Source: a virus
IMG/VR virus record: IMGVR_UViG_3300030085_004712
Location: 829 to 27,855 of that record
Length of the DNA: 27,027 bases
Reading direction: 5' to 3' (one strand)
Position numbers and translations under genes: made by a program. Numbering within the stretch: position 1 is the stretch's first letter; every line of letters begins with the position of its first letter. This document shows positions 16,601 to 22,950 of this stretch, in pieces. A model generated the notes under the pieces. That model saw only the letters and a list, made by a program, of their open reading frames with translations. It made no database searches and was not told the origin of the DNA.

Positions 16601-19600
16601 TTGTGGGTGTAATAGAATGTTCCCTCAGAAGATCCATAACTGGTTCTTTCTGGTTCTTCAACCAAATTAAATTTGAACGTTGTTGTTCCTATGCCAGTTG
16701 GATACTCAAATACCTGATATACACTATTGACCAAAGAAATAGTGTTTGAAGAATCTTGCTCTTTGTCGATGAATATTTCAGTTTTTGCCGTTGGTGCAAT
16801 GTCAACATTAATTGGGACAAACTTATAGAAGAGATTGTTTGGAATCTCACTATTGGTTTTAATATTAACAGCAGACGGTTCTGTTACACCAATAGTTCCT
16901 ATTCCAGTAATTTCAAAAGTCTTAGATGATCTTGTTGATTTAAATTCATTATTAAACTCGGCATCTGTATAGAATTTCAAGTCAAACGCTGAGAAGGTAG
17001 ATCCAGATGCAACAATTGCCAGCGAAGAGTCAGTGGTTGCAAAAGAAACAGTATTACCCCTTCTGACATCAACTCTTGGGTTGATCTTAGACAAGAAGTG
17101 CTCACCACTTCCAGTTCCACCGATAGAAATAGGTGTGGGATTAGAACTAGTAGCGTCTACTTTGTTCGCTGCAAGTTTTACATTGTTTGAATCAATTCTA
17201 ATTGCATAATACATTTGTTGGTCTACCATTCCAGATGGTGCAGTTCCACCAGTGCTGTAAATGACCTTATCACCACTCACTAAATCGTGATCTTGGATAT
17301 TAATATTATTAGTTGTGGATGTGATTCCACTAGGTTCAAACTTTTTCCTATCAAATACAATTCTTCTGTTATAATCATTATATTGAACAAATACTATTTG
17401 TTCCTTATTCGGAGATGCAAATAATCTAATTTGATCGTCGAATTTTAATCCGTGTGCCTCCTCAGTTGTTAAAGTGGCTTCATGAACATTTGCATCAGCA
17501 GTAATAGGAGAAGTTTCTCTCTTGAAACTGTGAGTAACACCTAATCCAGCGACAGTAAATGCTAACTGAACAGCAGTAGATCCTAACCCAACGAAAGAGC
17601 CGGTGGATCCTAAACCAACCTTGGTCGTAGAGATACCGAGAAGATTCGCAGACTCTTTGATAGCATATACCGTCGATTGATCTGAAAGAACAAAAGTACC
17701 AATTCCATCAGACACTTCAATAGAAGTTCCGCCACCATTTGAATAAGTCAGTTTATCACCAGTCTCAAATGAGTGGTTAGGAATCAAGATTGTTTTAATA
17801 GGAATAATTCTGCTAGTATAAGCAGTTCCTGGTTGATAATCCGTATTCTCTTGTAAATGAGGAGGTGCAATGTTGTTGAGAGCGTGATATGCAATAGTAG
17901 TTCCAACACCAACAACTGCTGTGGTTCCAAGTCCAACCACTTCGGATGGATCAAAATATCTCTGGAATGTTGGTGGATTGCTGATGAAGGTATCAATGCC
18001 AACGTTAAAAGTGAAGGAACTACGAATGTCAAGAGCGAGAGTGCCAGTGGAATATGAGGTTCCCACAGTTCCATTTTGATTTCTTTGAACTCTCATTACA
18101 GAATTCAAAGGATCCACGTTAAGAACTTTCATCTGCTCTAAATTAGCAGCACTGCTTCCAATACCAATAATGGTATTTTCTCTCACATAGAGAGGATCGT
18201 AAGGACCATTGAGTGAGATGGTGGTTGTTAGACCAGTATTAGCTGGTGTATCAATAAACTTATCAGTTCTCCAAATTCTTTGCGGATTAGAGATGGTTTG
18301 AGTGCCATTTAAACTTGCAAAGGATTCTGTTGACAATCCAGAGATTACAACTATATTTTTGTTTTCAAAGTTATGAGGGGAAGTGCAATAACCGATAGCA
18401 AGACCACCACCAACAAAGAGTTCAAGGTTTTCTGCACTAATTGTTGAGGACGCAAGAGATACGACCTTTTTACCAACAACTCTTCCAACAGTTAATCTAG
18501 ATTGTCTGCCATATTGTGGGTCTCCATCTAAATGGAGTACATCTCCACTCTTATAACTGGTTCCAGCAGAAACAATTTCATATCCTGTAATTCCACCCTT
18601 AGAAGTAGACTCAATTACACTAATTTGTTTCTTATCTGATGTAGTATCATTAATATATTCATTGAATCCGTAAAGATTGCTAGTTTTTGATGGTTTTGTA
18701 TTTCTAATTAAGAAATCAAAATTAAAGTCAATTTGATTATTCAATCTAGTGACGTTAAAATCACTAGGAATTGAATTATAAGTATCACCAATTAAATATG
18801 GGAACTGCGGTTGCTTGTAATTTTTAAAAGGTCCATCACTATCTGATTTTCCTGTATTAATCGTTGCAAAATATGCATATGTCCCATTTGGGAAGTCGGG
18901 AGTTACACAAAATCTGCCATTGTGCTCATCTAAGTCCCCATTGCTACCAAACTTATAATCTTCAACAAAGAATCCATTTGGGAATCCGGGGGGTCTTTCT
19001 AAACTTGGATCTAAGATATATCCAGACTCTAAGGCTCTAACTGGACCACCGCTGTCTTTACCATATCCATAAGGACCATAAATTGGATGACCATCATTTG
19101 CCCAACCAATGATTGGAGAGTGATTTTTGGAAACGACTTCAATATCGTTTTGTTTAATTAAATCAAAAGTATCTGCACCATAGTTTAAAGATCCATCTTC
19201 ATTCTTAGAGTAGATGGACTCTCTCAATGCCCTTGGAGCAGAAAGACACGCTACACTTCCTTGTGAGTGTTCATTAGTTTTTTTGACAAGAATTCCATCA
19301 TCTGCATCTAATAATTCTTTCTTTCTTTCAAATAGATTAACATTCCATGTTTTAATGGATACTTTTGCCTTTGCCTCAGATCCATTTGGAATTACATCAA
19401 CAAATGTTGTGTCACTTCTAAAACCAACACCGGAATCATTGACTTTGATCGAAGTAATAACTCCATTTGTAATTATTGGAGTAAGATGTGCATTAATTCC
19501 TGCACCAGTAATTTTTAAATCAGGAACAGAATTGTAATTTTTTCCACCATTCAAAACAAAGACTTCTTTAATACTTGTGCCTTCAATGATTGGTTTAAGT

Positions 19601-22600
19601 TGAGCACCAGAACCATTCTCAAAAGTTACCAAAGATTGGCGTTCAAAATTAAGGATGTCTGAGCAACCATATCCAGTACCACCTTTTTCAAGATTGATTT
19701 TAGAAATAGATCCTCTAAACTTAGGAGAAAGTTTAGATGCAAAAGTCAAATTGTTAGTTGTTGCAATTCCAACGTTACCAACAATAGACACATTGATGTC
19801 TGGATAATTAAAAATATGAGTTCCACCAACACCAGTGGTATTAAATTTTGCAAAAATATTATTATTAAAATTGTAGAGGGATTCCGTCGTGCCAATTCCA
19901 GCAGAAGATAATTTAAATGAATCGGAGTCAACACTCGTTACCACATAATTTTGATCTGTGGTTAATCCACTAATGGATGTCCCCTCATGACGATATTGAA
20001 TTTTTTCTCCGGTTTTAAAACCATGATTTGTAAAATTAATTTGATTCTTACTGGTGCTAATACCAGAAGAAGATACTTTAATCAAATTATTTGAATATCC
20101 ACTTCCACCAGATTCGACAGATATTGAGGAGAGAATATTTTTCTTATTAACTGTGGTAAAATACTGATTACCCTCACCAAAAGTGGTTATATTAATTGTG
20201 CTTACCCCTGCAAGGGCATCTGTTCGTTTGTTATGTAAAGTGATTTCACTAAGAGACTTTACGTGAACATGGTAAATTGAATTATTGTTAAGGTAAGCAT
20301 CTCTTACTTGCGACTCACTGGTAGTTCCAATTCCAATTGCAGTTTGGGAGTTGGAGCTATAAACAACACCGTCACCATTTCTAAAACGGTGGTAAGTTGT
20401 AAATCCAATGACATTAGTTGACGTAGAAATATTTCCAGCACCAGAACTTACATCAACAAATGCTACGGTTTTTTCAGATCTAAGATTTGCTCTTGCTTTT
20501 GCTCCCGTTCCATTACCACCAGAGATGTTAATGATTGGTTCACCTACAAAATCATATCCACTATCATCTATTTCAATTGCTTCAAGGGATCCAATAACAG
20601 TAGCAGTAGCAGTCGCTCCTGTGCCTACACTATCTTCGATAATAATATTTGGTGGATTAATTACATCATAATCAGATCCACCGGACAAAACATCAACAGA
20701 GGTTAATTTTCCATAGTAACAAAAATCTTCCGATTTGTACGAATTGATATCAACACCATTAATTAAAAATCCAATATTTCCTGGTTTTGTTTTTTCTTTT
20801 TGAAAAGGAGTTTCGATAAAACGAGAAACTTTTCTAACACCATATGAACTATCTAATTGATTTTCATATGAAGAAATTGGATATATGACTTGACTACTCG
20901 CAATACCACTAACATCAACAAATTTAGACTGAAAAATATTTGATCTGGATTCTGATAGTTTAAATCTATCATTGTCTAATTTTTTTACAAAGTATTTCCC
21001 CTCTTGCAAATCTCCAAGGTTTCTGACCGTTGAGATAGAGACAGGTTCCCCATAATCGGTTATCAATTCTACGAATTTATCTGGTTGATAATAAACTTCA
21101 TCACCTGTGAAGAATCCATGCCCAACATAATCAATGGTGTCACCAGAAACAATTAAAGGTGCGGTAGAACTCTTACCATTGTCCGTTAAAAGAACATTTC
21201 CAGTTTTAACATTGATTGGATTTGAATATTTTGGTAACGAGTGAGAAGCAACGTAAACGTTATCATTATCATCATAAAAAGATTTTAAAATGTTCGCTGG
21301 TAGCGTATTAACAACTGAATTTTGGGAATCAACCTTAGTAATCAGTCTTCTTACTTCACCGCCCTTGGCTGGATCAAATCCAGAGAGACCTGATACGGCA
21401 AAAATTTTATCTGCAATAATTTTAGTTACTACACCACTAGTTTCAAGTTTAGTTGGTGTAATAACTTGAATAGAATCACCAACAGACAATCCATGTGGTT
21501 CAGTTGATTCAATTTGATACAATGAAATAATATTTGGATTTTGTCCAAGTTGATTTTGATTTAAGATACTTGCTGTCTCAATATCAAATCTAGAAGTTTC
21601 ATTTGTAATAAAAGAGTCAGATACTACATTGTTTTTTGAATATCCAAGTGACTGATTTTTGATAATATCACCTTTTTTAAAGTATGGTGTATCAACATCA
21701 GTTGCTTTTATCTTAAAGTCTCCAAGTGAACCTTTTAATCTGAATTCAAATTCAGTTCCATCGTCAAGGACACCATAAGTCTTTGAAGTATCAAAAATTT
21801 CTTCCTTATCTAAAACACCCTCATTTAGACCAACTAAGTCTAAAAATTGTGTTACATTCTTAGATTTATATGTTACAACCCCAACATCATTGTTTGAAAA
21901 CTTGATTGAAAGTTCCCCAGACTCTGGAAAACCAATAGTGGATTCAACATCAACGAATGTAGCCGCAGTTGCTACATTACCAATTACTTTTGTTTGAGGT
22001 GTAATTTTAAAGTCACCAAAGATAGATCCAACAACTGAGCTGTCTTTTCTTTCAACGTAATCAAGATCGATCTGAAAATATGCACCGTCATCAGTAATAA
22101 TTCTCTCAGAAGCAACTACTGAACCAGAACCTGTAATATTTCCGTCTTTGTCCTCTTGAAAAACATTTTTTGTGATGAGTCCACTTAAATATTTTTCTGT
22201 AACATCTTGTTGACCGGGAACAGGAAATGCATTGAGTCTAAGAACTCTTCTGTATTCAGCAGCGGAAGGTGCGAAAAGATTATCTTGTGGTTTTAAAACT
22301 TCAACCTCATCATTATAAAGTGCCCTGAAAAGAATTTCAAATCCATCAGCGGTTCCTTTGGATCTGTAAAAATCTGTGGCTTGTTTAATGAAGTTTGCGC
22401 TGTTTAATCCAGGATATAAATTTGCGTTTTCAAGACCAGGAAGATATTCCGATTTTAACTTTCTAAAAAATTCTTTTAGGAAAAGAGATGATAAGTTCTC
22501 TACCGCAGCATCTGCAACGTGCTCATCTGCCGAAGATGAATCAAAAATTAACTCATCTGGTCCAGTATTGGAACGATAACTGGTAATACCACTAAAACCC

Positions 22601-22950
22601 CTAATACACCCGGTAAAAGAAGTTTGTGTTTTTCCCGTATATGAAATAATTTCATCATTAATCTTTAATAGACCATATTTGTCTGGCCATCCAGATGTAT
22701 CACCAACATTGATGGTGGTGGCATCAAAATCAATGTTAGACGTTACTGTGGTAAATCCAACGATAGATGAATATGTTCCTACCTTCGTATATTGATCAAT
22801 ATTTTCAAGAATATTAACAGGAGCACCTTGATTCTCTTGTGACCTATAATATGTCTTTAAAAAATCGCCTGCGCCTTCCAGTTCGGCACCAAGAAAAATT
22901 GGAAGTTGATTTTCAACTACGGATTGGATTTTTACTCTTTTTTCTAACAT
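10678..22950 (-). CDS. 7: Giant gp7-like baseplate wedge protein, 4,090 aa
   Basis: It sits between gp6 and gp8, the place of gene 7 in T4. Two blocks match the C-terminal region of T4 gp7 as I recall it. Residues 194-218 read FYRSKG...FEILFRALYNDEVEV (T4 FYSTKG...YKFLFKVLYNEEVEI). Residues about 2386-2520 include LIDSDYYQYFSYSLKSKI and, with His at 2509, MAHPGGFKKF (T4 YINRSRSYYVMKIKS...VHPVGFGF). Between them lie about 2,150 extra residues: HG(F/L)xxG modules, GGSGY modules at about 751-1198, and a YHYH-like domain at about 1274-1366. The C-terminal third adds more modules, an 88/78-residue duplication (3403-3490 and 3822-3899), and a VFLNDVLQEPGIAYEFDGG element common in phage fibre proteins. 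T4 gp7 has 1,032 residues. Known role: gp7 organises the wedge with gp6, gp8, gp10 and gp53. Its start overlaps the gp6 stop (TAATG). The name is an inference from position and the two motifs. Confidence 0.78.
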   Translation of the reverse strand: MLEKRVKIQSVVENQLPIFLGAELEGAGDFLKTYYRSQENQGAPVNILENIDQYTKVGTYSSIVGFTTVTSNIDFDATTINVGDTSGWPDKYGLLKINDEIISYTGKTQTSFTGCIRGFSGITSYRSNTGPDELIFDSSSADEHVADAAVENLSSLFLKEFFRKLKSEYLPGLENANLYPGLNSANFIKQATDFYRSKGTADGFEILFRALYNDEVEVLKPQDNLFAPSAAEYRRVLRLNAFPVPGQQDVTEKYLSGLITKNVFQEDKDGNITGSGSVVASERIITDDGAYFQIDLDYVERKDSSVVGSIFGDFKITPQTKVIGNVATAATFVDVESTIGFPESGELSIKFSNNDVGVVTYKSKNVTQFLDLVGLNEGVLDKEEIFDTSKTYGVLDDGTEFEFRLKGSLGDFKIKATDVDTPYFKKGDIIKNQSLGYSKNNVVSDSFITNETSRFDIETASILNQNQLGQNPNIISLYQIESTEPHGLSVGDSIQVITPTKLETSGVVTKIIADKIFAVSGLSGFDPAKGGEVRRLITKVDSQNSVVNTLPANILKSFYDDNDNVYVASHSLPKYSNPINVKTGNVLLTDNGKSSTAPLIVSGDTIDYVGHGFFTGDEVYYQPDKFVELITDYGEPVSISTVRNLGDLQEGKYFVKKLDNDRFKLSESRSNIFQSKFVDVSGIASSQVIYPISSYENQLDSSYGVRKVSRFIETPFQKEKTKPGNIGFLINGVDINSYKSEDFCYYGKLTSVDVLSGGSDYDVINPPNIIIEDSVGTGATATATVIGSLEAIEIDDSGYDFVGEPIINISGGNGTGAKARANLRSEKTVAFVDVSSGAGNISTSTNVIGFTTYHRFRNGDGVVYSSNSQTAIGIGTTSESQVRDAYLNNNSIYHVHVKSLSEITLHNKRTDALAGVSTINITTFGEGNQYFTTVNKKNILSSISVESGGSGYSNNLIKVSSSGISTSKNQINFTNHGFKTGEKIQYRHEGTSISGLTTDQNYVVTSVDSDSFKLSSAGIGTTESLYNFNNNIFAKFNTTGVGGTHIFNYPDINVSIVGNVGIATTNNLTFASKLSPKFRGSISKINLEKGGTGYGCSDILNFERQSLVTFENGSGAQLKPIIEGTSIKEVFVLNGGKNYNSVPDLKITGAGINAHLTPIITNGVITSIKVNDSGVGFRSDTTFVDVIPNGSEAKAKVSIKTWNVNLFERKKELLDADDGILVKKTNEHSQGSVACLSAPRALRESIYSKNEDGSLNYGADTFDLIKQNDIEVVSKNHSPIIGWANDGHPIYGPYGYGKDSGGPVRALESGYILDPSLERPPGFPNGFFVEDYKFGSNGDLDEHNGRFCVTPDFPNGTYAYFATINTGKSDSDGPFKNYKQPQFPYLIGDTYNSIPSDFNVTRLNNQIDFNFDFLIRNTKPSKTSNLYGFNEYINDTTSDKKQISVIESTSKGGITGYEIVSAGTSYKSGDVLHLDGDPQYGRQSRLTVGRVVGKKVVSLASSTISAENLELFVGGGLAIGYCTSPHNFENKNIVVISGLSTESFASLNGTQTISNPQRIWRTDKFIDTPANTGLTTTISLNGPYDPLYVRENTIIGIGSSAANLEQMKVLNVDPLNSVMRVQRNQNGTVGTSYSTGTLALDIRSSFTFNVGIDTFISNPPTFQRYFDPSEVVGLGTTAVVGVGTTIAYHALNNIAPPHLQENTDYQPGTAYTSRIIPIKTILIPNHSFETGDKLTYSNGGGTSIEVSDGIGTFVLSDQSTVYAIKESANLLGISTTKVGLGSTGSFVGLGSTAVQLAFTVAGLGVTHSFKRETSPITADANVHEATLTTEEAHGLKFDDQIRLFASPNKEQIVFVQYNDYNRRIVFDRKKFEPSGITSTTNNINIQDHDLVSGDKVIYSTGGTAPSGMVDQQMYYAIRIDSNNVKLAANKVDATSSNPTPISIGGTGSGEHFLSKINPRVDVRRGNTVSFATTDSSLAIVASGSTFSAFDLKFYTDAEFNNEFKSTRSSKTFEITGIGTIGVTEPSAVNIKTNSEIPNNLFYKFVPINVDIAPTAKTEIFIDKEQDSSNTISLVNSVYQVFEYPTGIGTTTFKFNLVEEPERTSYGSSEGTFYYTHKSSNATGPIDSINIKKTSRNYLDLPGITSIGSTTGSGGLVRLTGDMGTIVRTRKQSTGYNYPFDPTFKVIANTPEILRIEGLNSFDSVGITSAGRGYNSVPTIVVIDAITNKKIDNVILEPKVRNGGISEIIIRENAKNLSDAKPTLLTINNPNGVGITTVGFNTITNEVSLDLNTGFSTTGSFPFSVGGKIFVEGVGIASTGSGYNSTDYNFKFFEVTAIDENIGGIGSITYKLDSDISNPGTYVTTKSAGRVIPFEEFPVFDPILKKNEFSIDEQVEVTNLDETKYGNVSSWDTKNKILKINSAKEIFVGDLVRGTGSGTFGTVSEKINVDSLYDIVAVEDVVRGWNKDTGKLNTNEQRLIDSDYYQYFSYSLKSKIAFDTWNEIVSSMAHPGGFKKFSDLQIESKEDGIKQVGISSNTIELFVDLISEVETYCQYDFDFVSETSKSISGEFISDEILMRNRAIADYEESIGNRVLSIDNVSGEFNNVPRATRFAVIDTFPLAGTRYRKYFALTFDTQFIGTRRMEIIELLIDNNSNGYIQEFASVDGNTDLNGYFDFQVNGTEGQLLFYPDDFDTNNFDVHGLVYNVDRDIHDAVGISTVVGVTTIGDIVELTTKGGKINAGVTTTVNIYSLPLASFDAGHKFMIQMSAGEQHEIVNINALNDDGFSYGVEYGNMSNINPSSTEATVGAIATFGASVENNIFYINATPQAGVTGTGITFNIFGQNFLSGVSTVGIATSELITGNIKAQYEGISASGSPGITTIATFGNETVSEEGAHVLFHINDVTNDKFELLEGIFMHDSDGEIYQTLFANVETDSDSIQQGIGTITAIKDGDNYNVVYVPPVSTEVRVKTLVTSASQTKGGVEGLFELDLVDTKVSSFEGTYTNTDADVRRAFGLFHGGDPIFFKDFDSTNPLVVDVDNDIITLPNHFFASGERLKYNPTGSGTTSSVGIATTTITGYGSTDKLPEYVYAIKVDDKSIRLAGSPEDALASNVGNYLDLTTVGIGTSHTFTAQDQNTKCIITLDNNIQDPVIPANVENTLVEQMSFGGELMRISGITSIFGGDLLKVDDEFVKVKQVGFGSTNLLVVQRAWMGTGLSTHANGSAIEKYEGSYNIVDNTINFYTAPNGLKPIEGTDPDDVDYTGIQTTSTFQGRSFMRSGVVGTSTHTYATNFLMDSVSQELTGVGKTFTIQSDGVNVSGFSTNHALVLINDIAQIPSQDARINDFSLTENAGITSIVFSGFAASVTNDVNTGSIPVGGVIVSVGSTQGFGYQPLVAAGGTANVSGFGTISSISIGNSGSGYRTGIATYNGVVQELTYNVGIRTADIDTVEVTAIGTATVVNGNVTGVSITNPGAGYTFSNPPIVVFDQPIPYTRIPLIYHPDSPGSQIGTNAFVDVQVSLGSSVLNFDIINSGYGYKVGEILTIPEGGITGIPTNSTVGAGFSEFRINVNRVDSDKMTGWRFGDLDVFDKLDESFDGETKVFGMKKNGTPASIRSAKGSLIDVKQTILVFLNDVLQEPGIAYEFDGGSNITFIEAPKVGDTCSILFYRGTGGVDVISRDIIESIKPGDSVRIKADDDQNRLKFDQNVRIVSGITTADTFLTTPYNGAGLTTDRTIKRPMVWCKQQDDLFIDNKAVTKDRILYGANILPKTNIIKAVGLGSTEIWTTGVFPLFDSYAESLPEVKQTIEIINQDTKISAAATAVVSGFGTVSSISITNSGLGYTVAPLVSIANSVGFGSATRATATASITGTAVTSITMSGAGAGYTFTNPPVVLLTPPNFDREEIKNVDYSGDFGIISGIGTTSIGVATTGLIFDLLIPDGSPLRSTSVMGPGAARTISNIAAGYPFVVFDSNIGQGVTSLDLGGATLGIGSTCLDNVYEAVSVSVATTEAVGFGTTYVARVVVSVASTEGITGYGHSEIFGKFSWGKLQTFTRSGIAKTFTPILDGGVTGITTGPVIIRKTPLKSVGYLT
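11254..11487 (-). repeat. Duplicated SGFGT/GAGYTF module, downstream copy
   Basis: Residues 3822-3899 of the gp7-like protein. They begin VVSGFGTVSSISITNSGLGY and end GAGAGYTFTNPPVVLLTPPN. The order of elements matches the copy about 1.26 kb upstream in the gene (residues 3403-3490). The nucleotide sequences have clearly diverged, so the duplication is not recent. Confidence 0.75.
12481..12744 (-). repeat. Duplicated SGFGT/GAGYTF module, upstream copy
   Basis: Residues 3403-3490 of the gp7-like protein. They begin VSGFGTISSISIGNSGSGYR and end NPGAGYTFSNPPIVVFDQPI. About ten residues longer than the partner at 11254-11487; the extra length is in the middle. Confidence 0.75.
17150..17800 (-). 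repeat. Run of three HGxxxGD-type modules in the gp7-like protein
   Basis: Residues about 1717-1934 hold three successive modules: IPNHSFETGDKLTYSNGGG, TEEAHGLKFDDQIRLFASP and IQDHDLVSGDKVIYSTGG. At least two are followed by a tail like YAIRIDSNNVKLAA. Four more copies occur in the same protein at residues about 481-522, 602-669, 969-1019 and 3039-3107. The pattern resembles the small beta module often labelled 'E1 FCCH-like' in phage tail proteins. Boundaries are approximate. Confidence 0.65.
18855..19130 (-). other. YHYH-like domain embedded in the gp7-like protein
   Basis: Residues about 1274-1366. The segment starts HSPIIGWANDGHPIYGPYGY and ends LDEHNGRFCVTPDFPNGTYA then YFATI. These are the conserved landmarks of the YHYH domain family as I know it (HSPxxGxAxDGxPIYGPYGY, later LDExNGxxxxTPxxPxGTYHYHxT). 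The eponymous YHYH is here Y-A-Y-F, so both histidines are lost, while the H and D/G residues of the first block are kept. The family's biochemical role is not established to my knowledge. Confidence 0.8.
19360..20700 (-). repeat. Array of GGSGY-type beta modules in the gp7-like protein
   Basis: Residues about 751-1198 hold repeated turns of 'I..I....GG.GY...P.I.I....G.GA.A...V..G.I..I.V...G.G(Y/F)'. Visible instances include VDVLSGGSDYDVINPPNIII, IEIDDSGYDFVGEPIINIS, ISVESGGSGYSN, INLEKGGTGYGCSD, VFVLNGGKNYNSVPDLKITG and IKVNDSGVGFRSD. An HG(F)xTG module interrupts the run near residue 970-1019. The periodicity suggests a beta-solenoid-like or tandem beta-domain region. Confidence 0.7.
22633..22653 (-). 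repeat. EIISYTG module in the gp7-like N-terminus
   Basis: Residues 100-106, in the context KYGLLKINDEIISYTGKTQT followed by SFTGCIRGFSG. A second instance with the same heptapeptide occurs in the 2,708-aa protein at 2066-2086 (context GNEIISYTGITGNALSGITR). Six of the seven codons differ between the two. Confidence 0.75.

Noticed and set aside
11254-20700. Possible diversity-generating retroelement target or CRISPR-like array in the repeats
   Set aside because: No reverse transcriptase, template repeat or C-type-lectin-like target end is present, and the repeats are protein-level, irregular and in frame, not regularly spaced DNA repeats.
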